12,805 nucleotides of DNA from Chrysochromulina parva (GCA_002887195.1 PJAB01001693.1:1-12805), one strand, 5' to 3'; counted from the stretch's first letter, positions 1 to 7,124 are shown. Notes: generated by a model not told the origin, from the sequence alone. Made by a program: numbers and translations.

Positions 1-1
1 C

Positions 2-301
2 GTGCCCTACGAAAATCGCGGCTGGTGCGCCGCCGAATTCTCGTGTGCGCTCAAGGCGGGAATCATCGCCAACTTGGACGATCCTGACGTGCAGCGCGTC
101 CTCCACGCTCGGGCTTGGCCACAAAACGTGGACGAGTACCAGAAGATGATGGACGACCCCGCGATTGAGTTCACGGACAAGGGCGACAGCGACTTTGTCG
201 CCTACCTGTTCTTCAAGATGTCTTTCGATCTGAGCGCTGCCCAGCGGGGTCAGCCGACTCGTTTTAGGAGGTGGTCCCGGGGGCGCTTTCGAGCCGCATA
301 G
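2..301 (+). CDS. C-terminal part of an RGWC-motif protein (partial)
   Basis: The frame is open from the left edge and ends at a TAG at 299-301. About 99 residues are visible. Near the start it reads PYENRGWCAAEFSCALKAG. An aromatic-x-x-RGWC-x-x-E motif followed by a helix occurs in many predicted microalgal proteins and resembles the conserved strand-helix of some TIR-like folds. The middle is acidic and hydrophilic and includes WPQNVDEYQKMMDDPAIEF. The last 20 or so residues are Arg-rich and look less constrained, so the true stop or a splice may lie slightly earlier. Its 3' end faces the 3' end of the minus-strand gene that ends at 474. I do not recognise a specific family and assign no function. 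The upstream exons are outside the window. Coding character is fairly convincing because the residue composition differs from the antisense frames. Confidence 0.55.
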   Translation: MPYENRGWCAAEFSCALKAGIIANLDDPDVQRVLHARAWPQNVDEYQKMMDDPAIEFTDKGDSDFVAYLFFKMSFDLSAAQRGQPTRFRRWSRGRFRAA

Positions 302-473
302 GTAGACTGGGCCACGTCAAGTTTACGTCAAGTAAAGTCAAGTAAGTTTTAGATAAAGCGGTTCGAACGTTTCGGTTGCGAAGCTTCGCCCACACACCAC
401 ACAGTCCGCACTCAGACTCACCGGGGGGGGAACTTCAAAAAGCTTGGACTGTTGGACACCGTCCATGACACCG
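302..473. other. Convergent intergenic spacer
   Basis: This 172 bp spacer lies between two convergent gene ends. It is the most AT-rich piece of the left third of the window and contains a short 11-bp tandem repeat (314-346). A minus-strand frame continues in part of it and reads SADCVVCGRSFATETFEPL, which looks zinc-finger-like. It lies beyond the TGA of the minus-strand gene, and no splice joining it to that gene could be supported. Confidence 0.4.
314..346. repeat. 11-bp tandem repeat, three copies
   Basis: Three adjacent units read ACGTCAAGTTT, ACGTCAAGTAA and AGTCAAGTAAG. Each contains GTCAAGT. It lies between two convergent 3' ends, so it is probably in a 3' UTR. No function is evident. 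Confidence 0.8.
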
Positions 474-3400
474 TCACCGTAGTGTCTCGTCGGGTTCGAC
501 TGCACCAGCCACGGCCGCGGCAGCCAAGGGCGGCGCGGCCGCAGCGCCGGCGATCTCATTCCCCGCCTCGATGGAGAGCATCAGCTTCCGTTGACGCGCC
601 TGGTACTCTCTGCTCTCCTTGTCGGGCGAAGGCGGCCTGTTGGGCTTCCGATCGCCCGGGCCACCCCTTCGACTTTTGGCCGCCTTGGCCTCCGCCTCGG
701 CCTTCTCCTTCCGACGTTGCGCCTCCAACTCCTCGGGCTCCACCACGCATGCCTGTGGGGAAGAGGCGAGGGCGCCGTGGTGAGCACATGCATGCAAGGC
801 GCCTCCAACTCTTCGGGCTCCACCACGCATGCCTTGCATAGGATGTTGCACTGCAGGCAGTGCTTCAGCATGTGATAGCGCGACGCCATCGCAAACGGCG
901 AGTCGGTGCCGAAGCTCTGGATGCTCTGATGGCACTTATGCAGCAGCTCGAGCGAGTGCGACTTTCCGACGAGACCCCCTTGAGGACCACCGGCAGCAGC
1001 CACCGTACCCTTTTGGTCGGTCAGGTGCGCAAACTTGTTCGCGCCCGAAGGGGTGTGCGCGCCTGCGCTTGAGCACGTGCCCGGGACGGCGCTCGACCTC
1101 GACTCCGTCTTGGGCGCCGTCTTGGGCACCGAGGCGGTCCGCATGGGCGTGGTCTTGGGCGCCGAGGCGATGCGCATGGGCGTGGTCTTGGGCGCCGAGG
1201 CGGTCCTGGTGGGCGTCGTCCCGAGCGTCGTCTCGGCGGCAGTCACGAGGCCGGCGAGGCCGCCCGACGACGGCGCCACGCTGCTCGCAGAGGTGCCCGG
1301 TACGACGCTGTGCGCTGAGGGTGCAGCCGCCAGCGCGAGAGGCGAGTGCGCCACTTGCCCTGGCGTCGGCGGCTGCTGCCGCGCGGACGGCGCGGGCGGC
1401 GGCGGCGGCGGCGGCGGACGGCGCTGCGCTTCCGAGAGGCACTCGGAGGGCAGCTCGTCAAGTGGCTGCCCAATCAGCCCAAGCGCAGGCGTGGAGGCGA
1501 CCGAGATGAGCACCTGTGGGGAAGGGGCGGGGCGCCGTGGTGAGCACATGCATGCAAGGCGTCGAGGCGACCGAGATGAGCACCTTCGGATGCTTCTTCC
1601 ACCCCTCGCCCCTGGCGAGATAGAAGGCGTAGCACGCGTGGCAGACGGGCACCTGTGGGGAAGAGGCGAGGGCGCCGTGGTGAGCACATGCATGCAAGGC
1701 GTGGCACGCGTGGCAGACGGGCACCTCGTCATACAGCCGCGGCGCCGAGAAGCAAATGAGAGGCCGACCCACGCTGATCGAGCCGGGCGTGTACAGCTGC
1801 CGAAGCTTGAACACGCGCGAGTCGGACGCGATCGTGTTTCGGGCGATGTGCCCTTTTGCGAGGGAGGCGCCCGGCTGGTCGTCCTTGACCAGCTGTGCGA
1901 GCGCTTCGAGCTGAGAGGAGTCTCCCAATTCGAGCGAGTCGAGCACCTGATGAGGGGGGCGGATCAGAGGTCATCAGAGGCCATCATCCAGAGGCCATCA
2001 TCATCAGAGGTCATCATCATCAGAGGTCATCATCATCAGAGGTCATCAGAGGCCATCAGAGGCCATCAGAGGTCATCAGAGGCCATCAGAGGTCATCAGA
2101 AGTCATCAGAGGCCATCAGAGGCCATCAGAGGCCATCAGAAGTCATCAGAGGCCATCAAGAGGCGCACCATGCTCGACTCGACCTTCCGATGAATCGAGG
2201 CATCGAGCCGATCGAAGACGATCCATCGGTATGGAAGCTTTCGCGAGGCTACGAACCCCTCGCGAGCCATCGCGGGCCCGTCGGGCACGCAATGGTCGCC
2301 CACACAGTAGGTCTCGAGAGGCCGCCAGTCATTCTTCGCGGGCGCGGGGAAGCGCCTGGCGAAAAACGGCGGCGGCAGGCTGCCAAATTTGGGTCGCACC
2401 GTCGGCGGCACGCCGAGCATCGCCTCCGCTTGGGCACGCTCGTCCTTCTCGGCCTTGAACGCCTTGACTTGGGTCATGAACCACGGGGCTGAAGGCTCGC
2501 GAGGGATCCGGATGAGCTCAAGCACCTGTGGGGAAGGGGAAGGGGCGCGCCGTGCTGAGCACGTGCATGCAAGGCGAGGGGCCCATATTAGGTTCAGCGG
2601 CCGCTCGAGCACCAGCTCCTCGAAGCACCAGCCGGTCGCGCGCAGGATGGCGCCCATCAACCGCTCCATCGAATCAGAAATGTCTCGCCAGTCGTCGCCT
2701 TTGATGGGCTGCAGCGCGGCCACGGCATTCGGCTGCGCGGTGCTCGCGGTGAGCACCTCGCCCATGACGATCGGCCCGTTGAGGGCATCGAGAGCCTTGC
2801 CGGAGGGGAACGGGCGCGGGATGAGGTGCGCCGACTGCATCGTGAACGCGCGAAACGGCCGCCCCGCCCGGTACAGCGCGCGGCTGACCGACGCGCGCGA
2901 GGTGGGTGGCACGATGAAGCGCTGCAGCACCGAGACGCCAGTCGCATTCGGGATGGCGCCCACATTCGAATCGCAGCTCGGTGGCGAGGCCATCACTGAG
3001 CTCAAGTAGTCTGCGAGTGAGTGCGTCGACAGGACACGCACCTCCTGCAGCCCGTTGTTCTTGATGTTGCCCTTCTTGAGCACGCAGCACGCGACATCGA
3101 GCGTCTTCTGAAGCTTCGCGAGCGCCGAGCCCGCCGCCGGCGCCGGCGCCGGCGCGGTCACCGGCGCCGCGGCCGCCGTGAGCGCGCCTGCGCCACTCGC
3201 GCCGCCGTGCGAGCTCGCGCCGCCGTCTGCCGCGCCGCTCTGCGCCGCATCCACCAGGGCCGGCGGTGACCCCCCCTCGACCGCTGTGCCCTCCGCCGTG
3301 CTCGCGTCGGCTGCGGCCTGCTGCGGGTCCGTCGGCAGCGTGGCGCGCTTGCGCACTGGAGAGAGTGGCGCCGAGCCCATCGAGGCCTTGGCCACGGCGG

Positions 3401-4481
3401 AGGCGGCGATCTCGATCAGGGAGATGCTCGCGGCGTGCGCGCGCGCGATGTCGCCGCCGACGAGAAAGGCGAGCGCGTCGCTCACCGAGGTGATGTTGCG
3501 CCGCATGGCGCGCAGCCCACCGCCGGAGCCCATCGCGTTGGACGACATGTCGGACCAGAGCCAGAGAGGGTCACCGCCTGACTCGCCGCCGTGCAGGGCA
3601 CCGAGGCCAAAGATGATCGTGGGTGGCATGCGCAGCTGCAGCGGCGGCAGCCCGCGCTGCTGCGTGTCGCGCACGGCGGCCTCGATGGCCGCGAAGAAGC
3701 ACGAGCCTGGCCGGAGCACCCCGTCATACTTGTAACCACCCTCGTTGGGGCCAAAGCGCATCTTCTCGATCAGGCTGAGTTGCGGCTCCATCGGCTCCAT
3801 GGGCTCGGAAACGGTGGCGCCGTCGCCGCCGCTCGCCTCGGAACGGGCAGGTGTGAGGCGTGGGGCGCTGCTGCTGGGGCGCAGGCCGGGGCTGCTTCCC
3901 GGCCGAACGCCGCTGCTCGTGCTGTGTGGCTTGTACAGGGAGCCCTTGAGAGCAGCCCTCTCGATCATCTCTTGGGACATGCCGTGCACACCAGGTAAGA
4001 GATTGCTCAGCGCGGCTCCCACGCTGCCGCGGCTCAGCGTCGCCGACTGGGGCCGCGCGGGCATCGCCGACGCGGGTCTTGGCGCGGTCGCATCGATCGG
4101 GCTGCCTACCTTCCACGGCTGCCACTTGCCCACGCCCGGTCGGCGGCCCAGCTGCGGCGCCGTACGCTCGTTAGCCATGACGTGCGCAGGGCTGCTCGGC
4201 AGTGCGTACGCATCAAGGTCAGCGGTGATCGCCTTGCTGCTCACCCAACCTCTATCAGCAGCAGCGTCCACCGCCTTCTGTCGCTGCCTCTCACGCTTCG
4301 CCTCAGCGTTCTCAATGCCGCGCTCGCCGATACCTTTGGTGTCGCGTGGGCCGCCGTCGAATCTGTGCTCGGGCAGCGACTTCTTTGCCGCCTCCAAGGA
4401 TGGCGAGACGAACTTGAGGCCTTCAAAGGCGGGTGGCGCCTGTGAGCCCTTGAGCCCGAGCGGTCGATGCTCGGGCGGCAT
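474..4481 (-). CDS. Large six-exon protein of unknown function, about 1158 residues
   Basis: Proposed exons on the minus strand are 4481-2613, 2525-2169, 1946-1725, 1652-1584, 1513-833 and 752-474. All junctions are phase 0 and the frame stays open to the TGA at 476-474. The ATG at 4481 is the first one in the long frame; sequence upstream shows no coding character. The protein begins basic and disordered, with Ser/Pro/Arg stretches such as RPQSATLSRGS. A folded-looking block follows at about residues 240-370, with CFFAAIEAAVRDTQQRGLPP. Next comes an Ala/Pro/Gly linker and a second conserved-looking block at about 490-840 that ends with VPVCHACYAFYLARG, a CxxC suggesting metal binding. The tail has a 12-residue Thr/Pro/Lys repeat, a Cys cluster around HCLQCNILCKAC, and a charged helix EPEELEAQRRKEKAEAEAKA. 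I recognise no family. Four of the five introns carry the same short element. The exon model is strong for the last three introns and fair for the first two. Confidence 0.7.
753..797 (-). mobile_element. Introner-like element, copy 1 (45 bp)
   Basis: On the transcript strand it begins TTGCATGCATG, continues with GTGCTCACC and a C-rich tract, and ends TTCCCCACAG. TGCATGCA is an 8-bp palindrome. CTCAC about 30 nt before the final AG fits a branch point. The element provides a 3' splice site but no 5' splice site. The other copies are at 1514-1557, 1653-1697 and 2526-2572. Confidence 0.75.
753..832 (-). other. Intron 5 of the large minus-strand gene: GC-AG, introner-like
   Basis: On the transcript strand the junctions read TGCAAG|GCATGC and CCCCACAG|GCATGC, giving an 80 bp GC-AG intron. 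The length is not a multiple of three. Removing it joins the frame ending LQCNILCK to a frame starting ACVVEPEELEA and continuing to the TGA at 476-474. The first 34 bp of the intron (799-832) match the first 34 bp of the next exon (719-752) with one mismatch. The remaining bases are the shared 45 bp element. The frame repair and the near-identical copy are seen directly; splicing itself is inferred. Confidence 0.85.
1123..1215 (-). repeat. 36-bp coding repeat (12 residues), about 2.5 copies
   Basis: Within exon 5 of the large minus-strand gene, the protein reads TPTRTASAPKT, TPMRIASAPKT, TPMRTASVPKT. The DNA unit is 36 bp with few differences between copies. It codes a basic Thr/Ser/Pro-rich linker, probably disordered and a possible phosphorylation region. 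Confidence 0.7.
1514..1557 (-). mobile_element. Introner-like element, copy 2 (44 bp)
   Basis: Same element as at 753-797, one base shorter and with small changes in the C-rich tract. The palindromic start, the CTCAC branch-point candidate and the CCCCACAG end are conserved. Confidence 0.75.
1514..1583 (-). other. Intron 4 of the large minus-strand gene: GT-AG, introner-like
   Basis: The junctions are CCGAAG|GTGCTC and CCACAG|GTGCTC, giving 70 bp in phase 0. The first 27 bp of the intron (1557-1583) copy the first 27 bp of the next exon (1487-1513) with one mismatch. The rest is the shared element in its 44 bp form. Its length is not a multiple of three, and removal joins WKKHPK to VLISVASTPALG, which continues the downstream 227-codon exon. 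Confidence 0.85.
1653..1697 (-). mobile_element. Introner-like element, copy 3 (45 bp)
   Basis: Identical over 45 bases to the copy at 753-797 although the flanking exon sequences are unrelated. This points to recent copying of the element. Confidence 0.75.
1653..1724 (-). other. Intron 3 of the large minus-strand gene: GT-AG, introner-like
   Basis: The junctions are GACGAG|GTGCCC and CCACAG|GTGCCC, giving 72 bp in phase 0. The first 29 bp (1696-1724) copy the first 29 bp of the next exon (1624-1652) with one mismatch. The remainder is the shared 45 bp element, identical base for base to the copy in intron 5. Because 72 is divisible by three and there is no in-frame stop, retention would insert a second near-copy of VPVCHACHA into the protein. 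Confidence 0.85.
1947..2168 (-). other. Intron 2 of the large minus-strand gene, filled with a decamer minisatellite
   Basis: The 3' junction is CCCCCCTCATCAG|GTGCTCGAC, with a good pyrimidine tract. The 5' end proposed here is AGCATG|GTGCGCC. An alternative is GGAAG|GTCGAG at 2183, also phase 0, giving 237 bp. Removal joins ...HRKVESSM (or ...HRK) to VLDSLELGDSSQLEAL in frame. Unspliced, the frame stops inside the repeat at 2138-2136. Almost the whole intron is the TGATGRCCTC repeat. An 11-bp inverted repeat (1935-1945 and 2171-2181) brackets the proposed intron. Confidence 0.65.
1963..2160 (-). repeat. Decamer minisatellite TGATGRCCTC, about 19 units
   Basis: On the plus strand the units read GAGGYCATCA; on the transcript strand TGATGRCCTC. 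Some units have extra ATC triplets (1990-2040) and a few have AAGTCATCA. The array fills intron 2 of the large minus-strand gene. The same decamer recurs at 8849-8920 inside an intron of a plus-strand gene, again in transcript sense. Confidence 0.85.
2526..2572 (-). mobile_element. Introner-like element, copy 4 (47 bp, diverged)
   Basis: Same layout as the other copies, with several substitutions (TGCATGCACG at the start, GTGCTCAGC at the branch region) and a longer CCCCTTCCCCTT tract. It is probably the oldest copy, in line with its decayed flanking duplication. Confidence 0.7.
2526..2612 (-). other. Intron 1 of the large minus-strand gene: GT-AG, degenerate introner
   Basis: The proposed junctions are GAGCTG|GTGCTC and CCCCACAG|GTGCTT, giving 87 bp in phase 0. 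It contains a 47 bp diverged copy of the shared element (2526-2572). Intron start and following exon share GTGCTYGAGC and a later CCCTCGC with a gap, so the duplication is present but decayed. The length is a multiple of three and there is no in-frame stop, so the frame alone cannot prove splicing. The call rests on the element, the splice-site sequence and analogy with introns 3-5. Confidence 0.7.
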
Positions 4482-4689
4482 AATTCCTACAAGTACAGTG
4501 AGCACAAGCGCACCGGCTGCCTGGCGCTCGAAAAGGCAAGGCAGCCTCTTCACACCCGTTTTGAAACCGCCTCGGGCAACAATGGGAGACACCCAGAGAT
4601 TTCCGTTCGGCAACTTGCTCAATGCGTTTCAAGGTTCGGCACTGATATCACGAGATTTCGCGCTGATTGCGGCTGCCGACGACTTAAAA
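4482..4689. promoter_or_regulatory. Divergent intergenic region, candidate bidirectional promoter
   Basis: The minus-strand gene starts at the ATG ending at 4481 and the plus-strand gene at the ATG at 4690. The ~210 bp between them must hold both 5' UTRs and promoters. GC content is lower than in the flanking genes (around 4590-4690). No clear TATA box or other named element is visible. An in-frame ATG at 4582 could extend the plus-strand gene into this region. Confidence 0.4.
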
Positions 4690-5709
4690 ATGTACTCGCG
4701 CATCCCGATCCTCCTCGTCCTCGCCACGTTGCCTCGGTACGCCGAAGGCGGTGAGGCGCTCAAGGGGATGCTCGCGCCCGACCTGGGCTTCAAGTCCGAC
4801 CTCGCCAAGCTGCAAGCGCAGATCGATGGCTTCAAGGGCGGCGACGTGCTCGCACGCGTGGAGCGGCCGCCGGAGCGTAACTCAGCATCCGACAATGTGC
4901 CGGCCGCCATCGCGCCAGGCCCGCCCCGGCCCCGATCCTTTTTCATCGTGCGTGCCATGCCACCCGTCGTGCTTGGCGCCGCCGCCGCCGCCTTTGCGCT
5001 GCGCTCGCAGGTGGTGCAGCGCGCCGAGCGGCGACTGGAGGCGGAGCTCAGCGCGCTCGCCAAACAGAGCGGCTCGCGGCGCATCGCGGCGCCGGAGCAC
5101 GCTCCCACCCTGCGTGGCATCCGCCAGGCGACAGATGAGGTCGCGCTTCGGCGCGAGCTGCTCGGCGCGATCCTGCCGCTCCTCGTCCAGCTCGATCAGC
5201 CTACGCCGGCAGCGCCGCAGCTGGCGGCGATGGATGCTTCCGAGCTCGTGCGCTTGAACGCGAGCCTGAGCGCGCGCGTGGAGGCGTGTGGCGCGCTGCT
5301 CGCCGAGTACGAAGCGCTCGGCCAGCCCGCGCCCCCCGGGTTCCGCTCCTGGCCCGTGCAGGAAGTGCATGCACGGCGCGCGCATCTCGTGGCCAAGGGC
5401 CCGCTGCTCCGCGAGATCATCGCACTGGGAGCGCCGCTCGGCTCGCCGCGTCTCGACTGGTCGATGCCCGAGTGGTCCGAGGAGCGTCTCGCGCAGCACG
5501 CCGAGGCTCTCCGAGCGCAGGCCGCGGAGACCCTCGAGCGTCGAGAGCATTCCATCATGCTGGGCAAGGTCGAGGCTGCCTTCTGGCGGCGAGGCGAGGA
5601 GACGCCCATAGCCACGGGATCGCTGAGCACCGAGCAGCTGCGGACGCTGCTTGCGTCGCTCGAACGGGCGGCGCCCACGGCGACGGCGAAGAAGGAGGAG
5701 GAGGAGTGA
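4690..5709 (+). CDS. Unrecognised protein with hydrophobic N-terminus, about 339 residues
   Basis: Starting at ATG 4690 the protein begins MYSRIPILLVLATLPRYAEG, which looks like a signal peptide. An in-frame ATG at 4582 would add 36 residues, but that stretch is less GC-rich and looks like UTR. A second hydrophobic stretch, PPVVLGAAAAAFALRS at about residues 90-105, could be a membrane span or a thylakoid-type targeting segment. The rest is rich in Ala, Glu, Arg and Leu and probably helical: RAERRLEAELSALAKQSG, then ELVRLNASLSARVEACGALLAEYEALG, then SMPEWSEERLAQHAEALRAQAAETLERRE. It ends in a Lys/Glu tail and a TGA at 5707-5709. No intron is needed. I recognise no family and infer only a secreted, membrane or organelle-targeted coiled-coil-like protein. 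Confidence 0.65.
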   Translation: MYSRIPILLVLATLPRYAEGGEALKGMLAPDLGFKSDLAKLQAQIDGFKGGDVLARVERPPERNSASDNVPAAIAPGPPRPRSFFIVRAMPPVVLGAAAAAFALRSQVVQRAERRLEAELSALAKQSGSRRIAAPEHAPTLRGIRQATDEVALRRELLGAILPLLVQLDQPTPAAPQLAAMDASELVRLNASLSARVEACGALLAEYEALGQPAPPGFRSWPVQEVHARRAHLVAKGPLLREIIALGAPLGSPRLDWSMPEWSEERLAQHAEALRAQAAETLERREHSIMLGKVEAAFWRRGEETPIATGSLSTEQLRTLLASLERAAPTATAKKEEEE

Positions 5710-5850
5710 AGCAAAAGCCAAAATAAGGAGAGTGGCATCAGAGCACAGAGGTCCAGAGGTCGTGTGGCCGATCCACTTTGTGTGTTCACACCTGAAAAAA
5801 TCCGGAATCCCAAGGGTGCACGCACGCGCGCACGGCCGACGGGCGGGTGA

Positions 5851-6933
5851 ATGGCGCACGACCGGCTCGCGGAGCTCCGCCGAGGAAGAGAGTCGGAGAG
5901 CCCCGCAGGGAGAGGGGGCGGTGGCAAGGGCGGTGGCCATGATGACGTTGAGATGGGCGCTGGGTCATTTATGCAGAACTTCTTTGACGAGGCAGGGGAT
6001 ATCAAGAAGACGATGGCGTCGATCCGGTACAACATTCGGCAGATTGAGCAGTCGCACGGAGAGTGCCTGACCGCCGTATCCGCTGACCAGGGTAGGGAAT
6101 CTACAGAGCGGCTCGAGGAGCTCATGCGCACCACTAACGGCATGGCGACGCAGGTGCGCAACCGACTGAAGTCCATGGACGTCGAGAATAAGGAGTATGC
6201 AAGGAGCAACGTGGGCGCGTCCGAGGCACGCATCCGCTCGAACATGCATGGTACACTGACGCGAAAGTTTGTGGACCTGATGGCCGAGTATCAGGAGCTG
6301 CAGACCAAGTACAAGAACAAGTACCGCGAGCGCGTCGAACGCCAGTACAAGATCGTGAAGCCGCATGCGAGCAAGGACGAGATCGATGCTGCCTTCGACA
6401 GTGGAGATTCGCAGGATAGTGTGTTCACGCAGCAGATCTTGCAAGGGCCCGGGCACGCGGCGGCGCGCTCGGCGCTCGCCGACATCCAAGAGCGGCACAA
6501 GGACATCACGCGTCTCGAGACCTCGATCCAGGAGCTCCACCAACTCTTCCTGGATATGTCTGTCCTCGTCGAGTCGCAGGTGCGAGGATCGCCGTGGATT
6601 GCCACGAATCGTCTTGGAGTGCCTTGGACTGCCTTGGAGTGCCTTGGACTGCCTTGGAGTGCCTTGGAGCGCCATTGATTGGATATGTCGCCCCTCGTCG
6701 AGTCACAGGGCGAGCTGCTCGACCAGATCGAGTACACGGTGTCTCAGTCGGTCAACTTCACTGGAAAGGCGGTGGAGGAGCTCCGAACCGCGAATCAATA
6801 CCAAAAGAGGGTGCGCAAGAAGATGTGCTGCATCATTTGTGTGATCCTCATCGTCATCATCGCCATCATCGCGCCGCTCCTCGTGAGCCGCATGACAAGT
6901 GCGAGGCGCCTCCTCGAGCTCGAGTGGGACTAA
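5851..6933 (+). CDS. Syntaxin-type Qa-SNARE, two exons, 317 residues
   Basis: Exons 5851-6579 and 6709-6933 encode a syntaxin, a membrane-anchored Qa-SNARE that pairs with partner SNAREs to drive vesicle fusion, in this subtype usually at the plasma membrane. The N-terminus MAHDRLAELRRGR resembles syntaxin N-peptides. The Habc bundle runs from about residue 35 to 160 (FFDEAGDIKKTMASIRYNI, then ENKEYARS). The SNARE motif begins near DIQERHKDITRLETSIQELH and passes through LDMSVLVESQ; Q243 is the ionic zero-layer glutamine. After splicing it continues GELLDQIEYTVSQSVNFTG. A basic YQKRVRKK precedes a C-terminal membrane anchor, CCIICVILIVIIAIIAPLLV, followed by a short tail ending LLELEWD. The single intron falls directly after the Q243 codon. 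Family assignment is certain; the plasma-membrane subtype is probable. Confidence 0.93.
6580..6708 (+). other. Syntaxin intron, GT-AG, with duplicated exon sequence and a decamer array
   Basis: The junctions are GAGTCGCAG|GTGCGAGG and GAGTCACAG|GGCGAG, giving 129 bp in phase 0. The last 29 bp of the intron (6680-6708) match the last 29 bp of exon 1 (6551-6579) at 25 positions. The similarity continues over the junction: GTGCGAG at the intron start against GGCGAG at the exon 2 start. Removal restores the conserved LVESQ|GELLDQIEY. If retained, translation adds an unrelated tail and stops at the TGA at 6676-6678, losing half the SNARE motif and the membrane anchor. Confidence 0.93.
6611..6673 (+). 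repeat. Decamer minisatellite CTTGGASTGC inside the syntaxin intron
   Basis: Units CTTGGAGTGC and CTTGGACTGC alternate to give a 20-bp higher-order unit, ending with CTTGGAGCGC. The array occupies about half of the intron. It has the same 10-bp period as the TGATGRCCTC arrays elsewhere in this window but an unrelated sequence. Confidence 0.85.
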
Positions 6934-7040
6934 TTGCCTCCCTAATTGCCTCCCTAATTGCCTCCCTAATTGTGGGACGCCTCCCTAATTGCCTCCCTAA
7001 TTGTGGGACGCCTACCTAATTGCCTCCCTAATCATGGGAC
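6931..7040 (+). repeat. Minisatellite TAATTGCCTCCC with interspersed GTGGGACGCC units
   Basis: The 12-bp unit TAATTGCCTCCC is repeated, interrupted by TAATTGTGGGACGCCTCCC-type units. The first TAA of the array is the stop codon of the syntaxin gene, so the array is at the start of its 3' UTR or in a further intron. It is flanked by a 24-bp direct repeat (6908-6931 and 7041-7064, 22 of 24 identical). Confidence 0.8.
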
Positions 7041-7070
7041 GCCTCGTTGAGCTCGAGTGGGACTTATGGA

Positions 7071-7124
7071 CTGATGGGGGCGAGCTGCGTCGCCACTAGG
7101 CTGATGGGGGCGAGCTGCGTCGCC
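7071..7124. repeat. Perfect 24-bp direct duplication, 30-bp period
   Basis: CTGATGGGGGCGAGCTGCGT plus CGCC occurs at 7071-7094 and again at 7101-7124. It is a very recent tandem duplication in noncoding sequence. Confidence 0.9.

Noticed and set aside
355..375. GGTTCGAAC resembling a tRNA B box
   Set aside because: The cytosine required after the T-loop is missing, the T stem does not pair and there is no acceptor stem or A box at the right distance.
338..559. Minus-strand frame containing SADCVVCGRSFATETFEPL, zinc-finger-like
   Set aside because: It lies beyond the TGA at 476-474 of the reconstructed gene, and no splice pair joining it in frame could be identified. It may be chance in the 3' UTR.
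1963..2160. CRISPR array
   Set aside because: The 10-bp units are contiguous without unique spacers, and the surrounding genes are eukaryotic.
452..2492. Long plus-strand open frames across the large minus-strand gene
   Set aside because: They are antisense shadows caused by high GC content. They translate the repeats and intron elements as low-complexity protein and break the motif-bearing minus-strand frame.
3745..4689. Extension of the plus-strand gene upstream to 3745
   Set aside because: The frame is open by chance opposite the coding minus strand; the protein there lacks any consistent character, and ATG 4690 begins a signal-like sequence.
5851..6678. Syntaxin as a pseudogene because the first frame stops at 6676-6678
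   Set aside because: Removing the GT-AG segment 6580-6708 exactly restores the conserved SNARE motif and membrane anchor.
6898..7056. A further syntaxin intron from GAG|GCGCC to an AG in the second copy
   Set aside because: There is no pyrimidine tract before the AG, and splicing there shifts the frame into a non-conserved Ser/Cys-rich tail.
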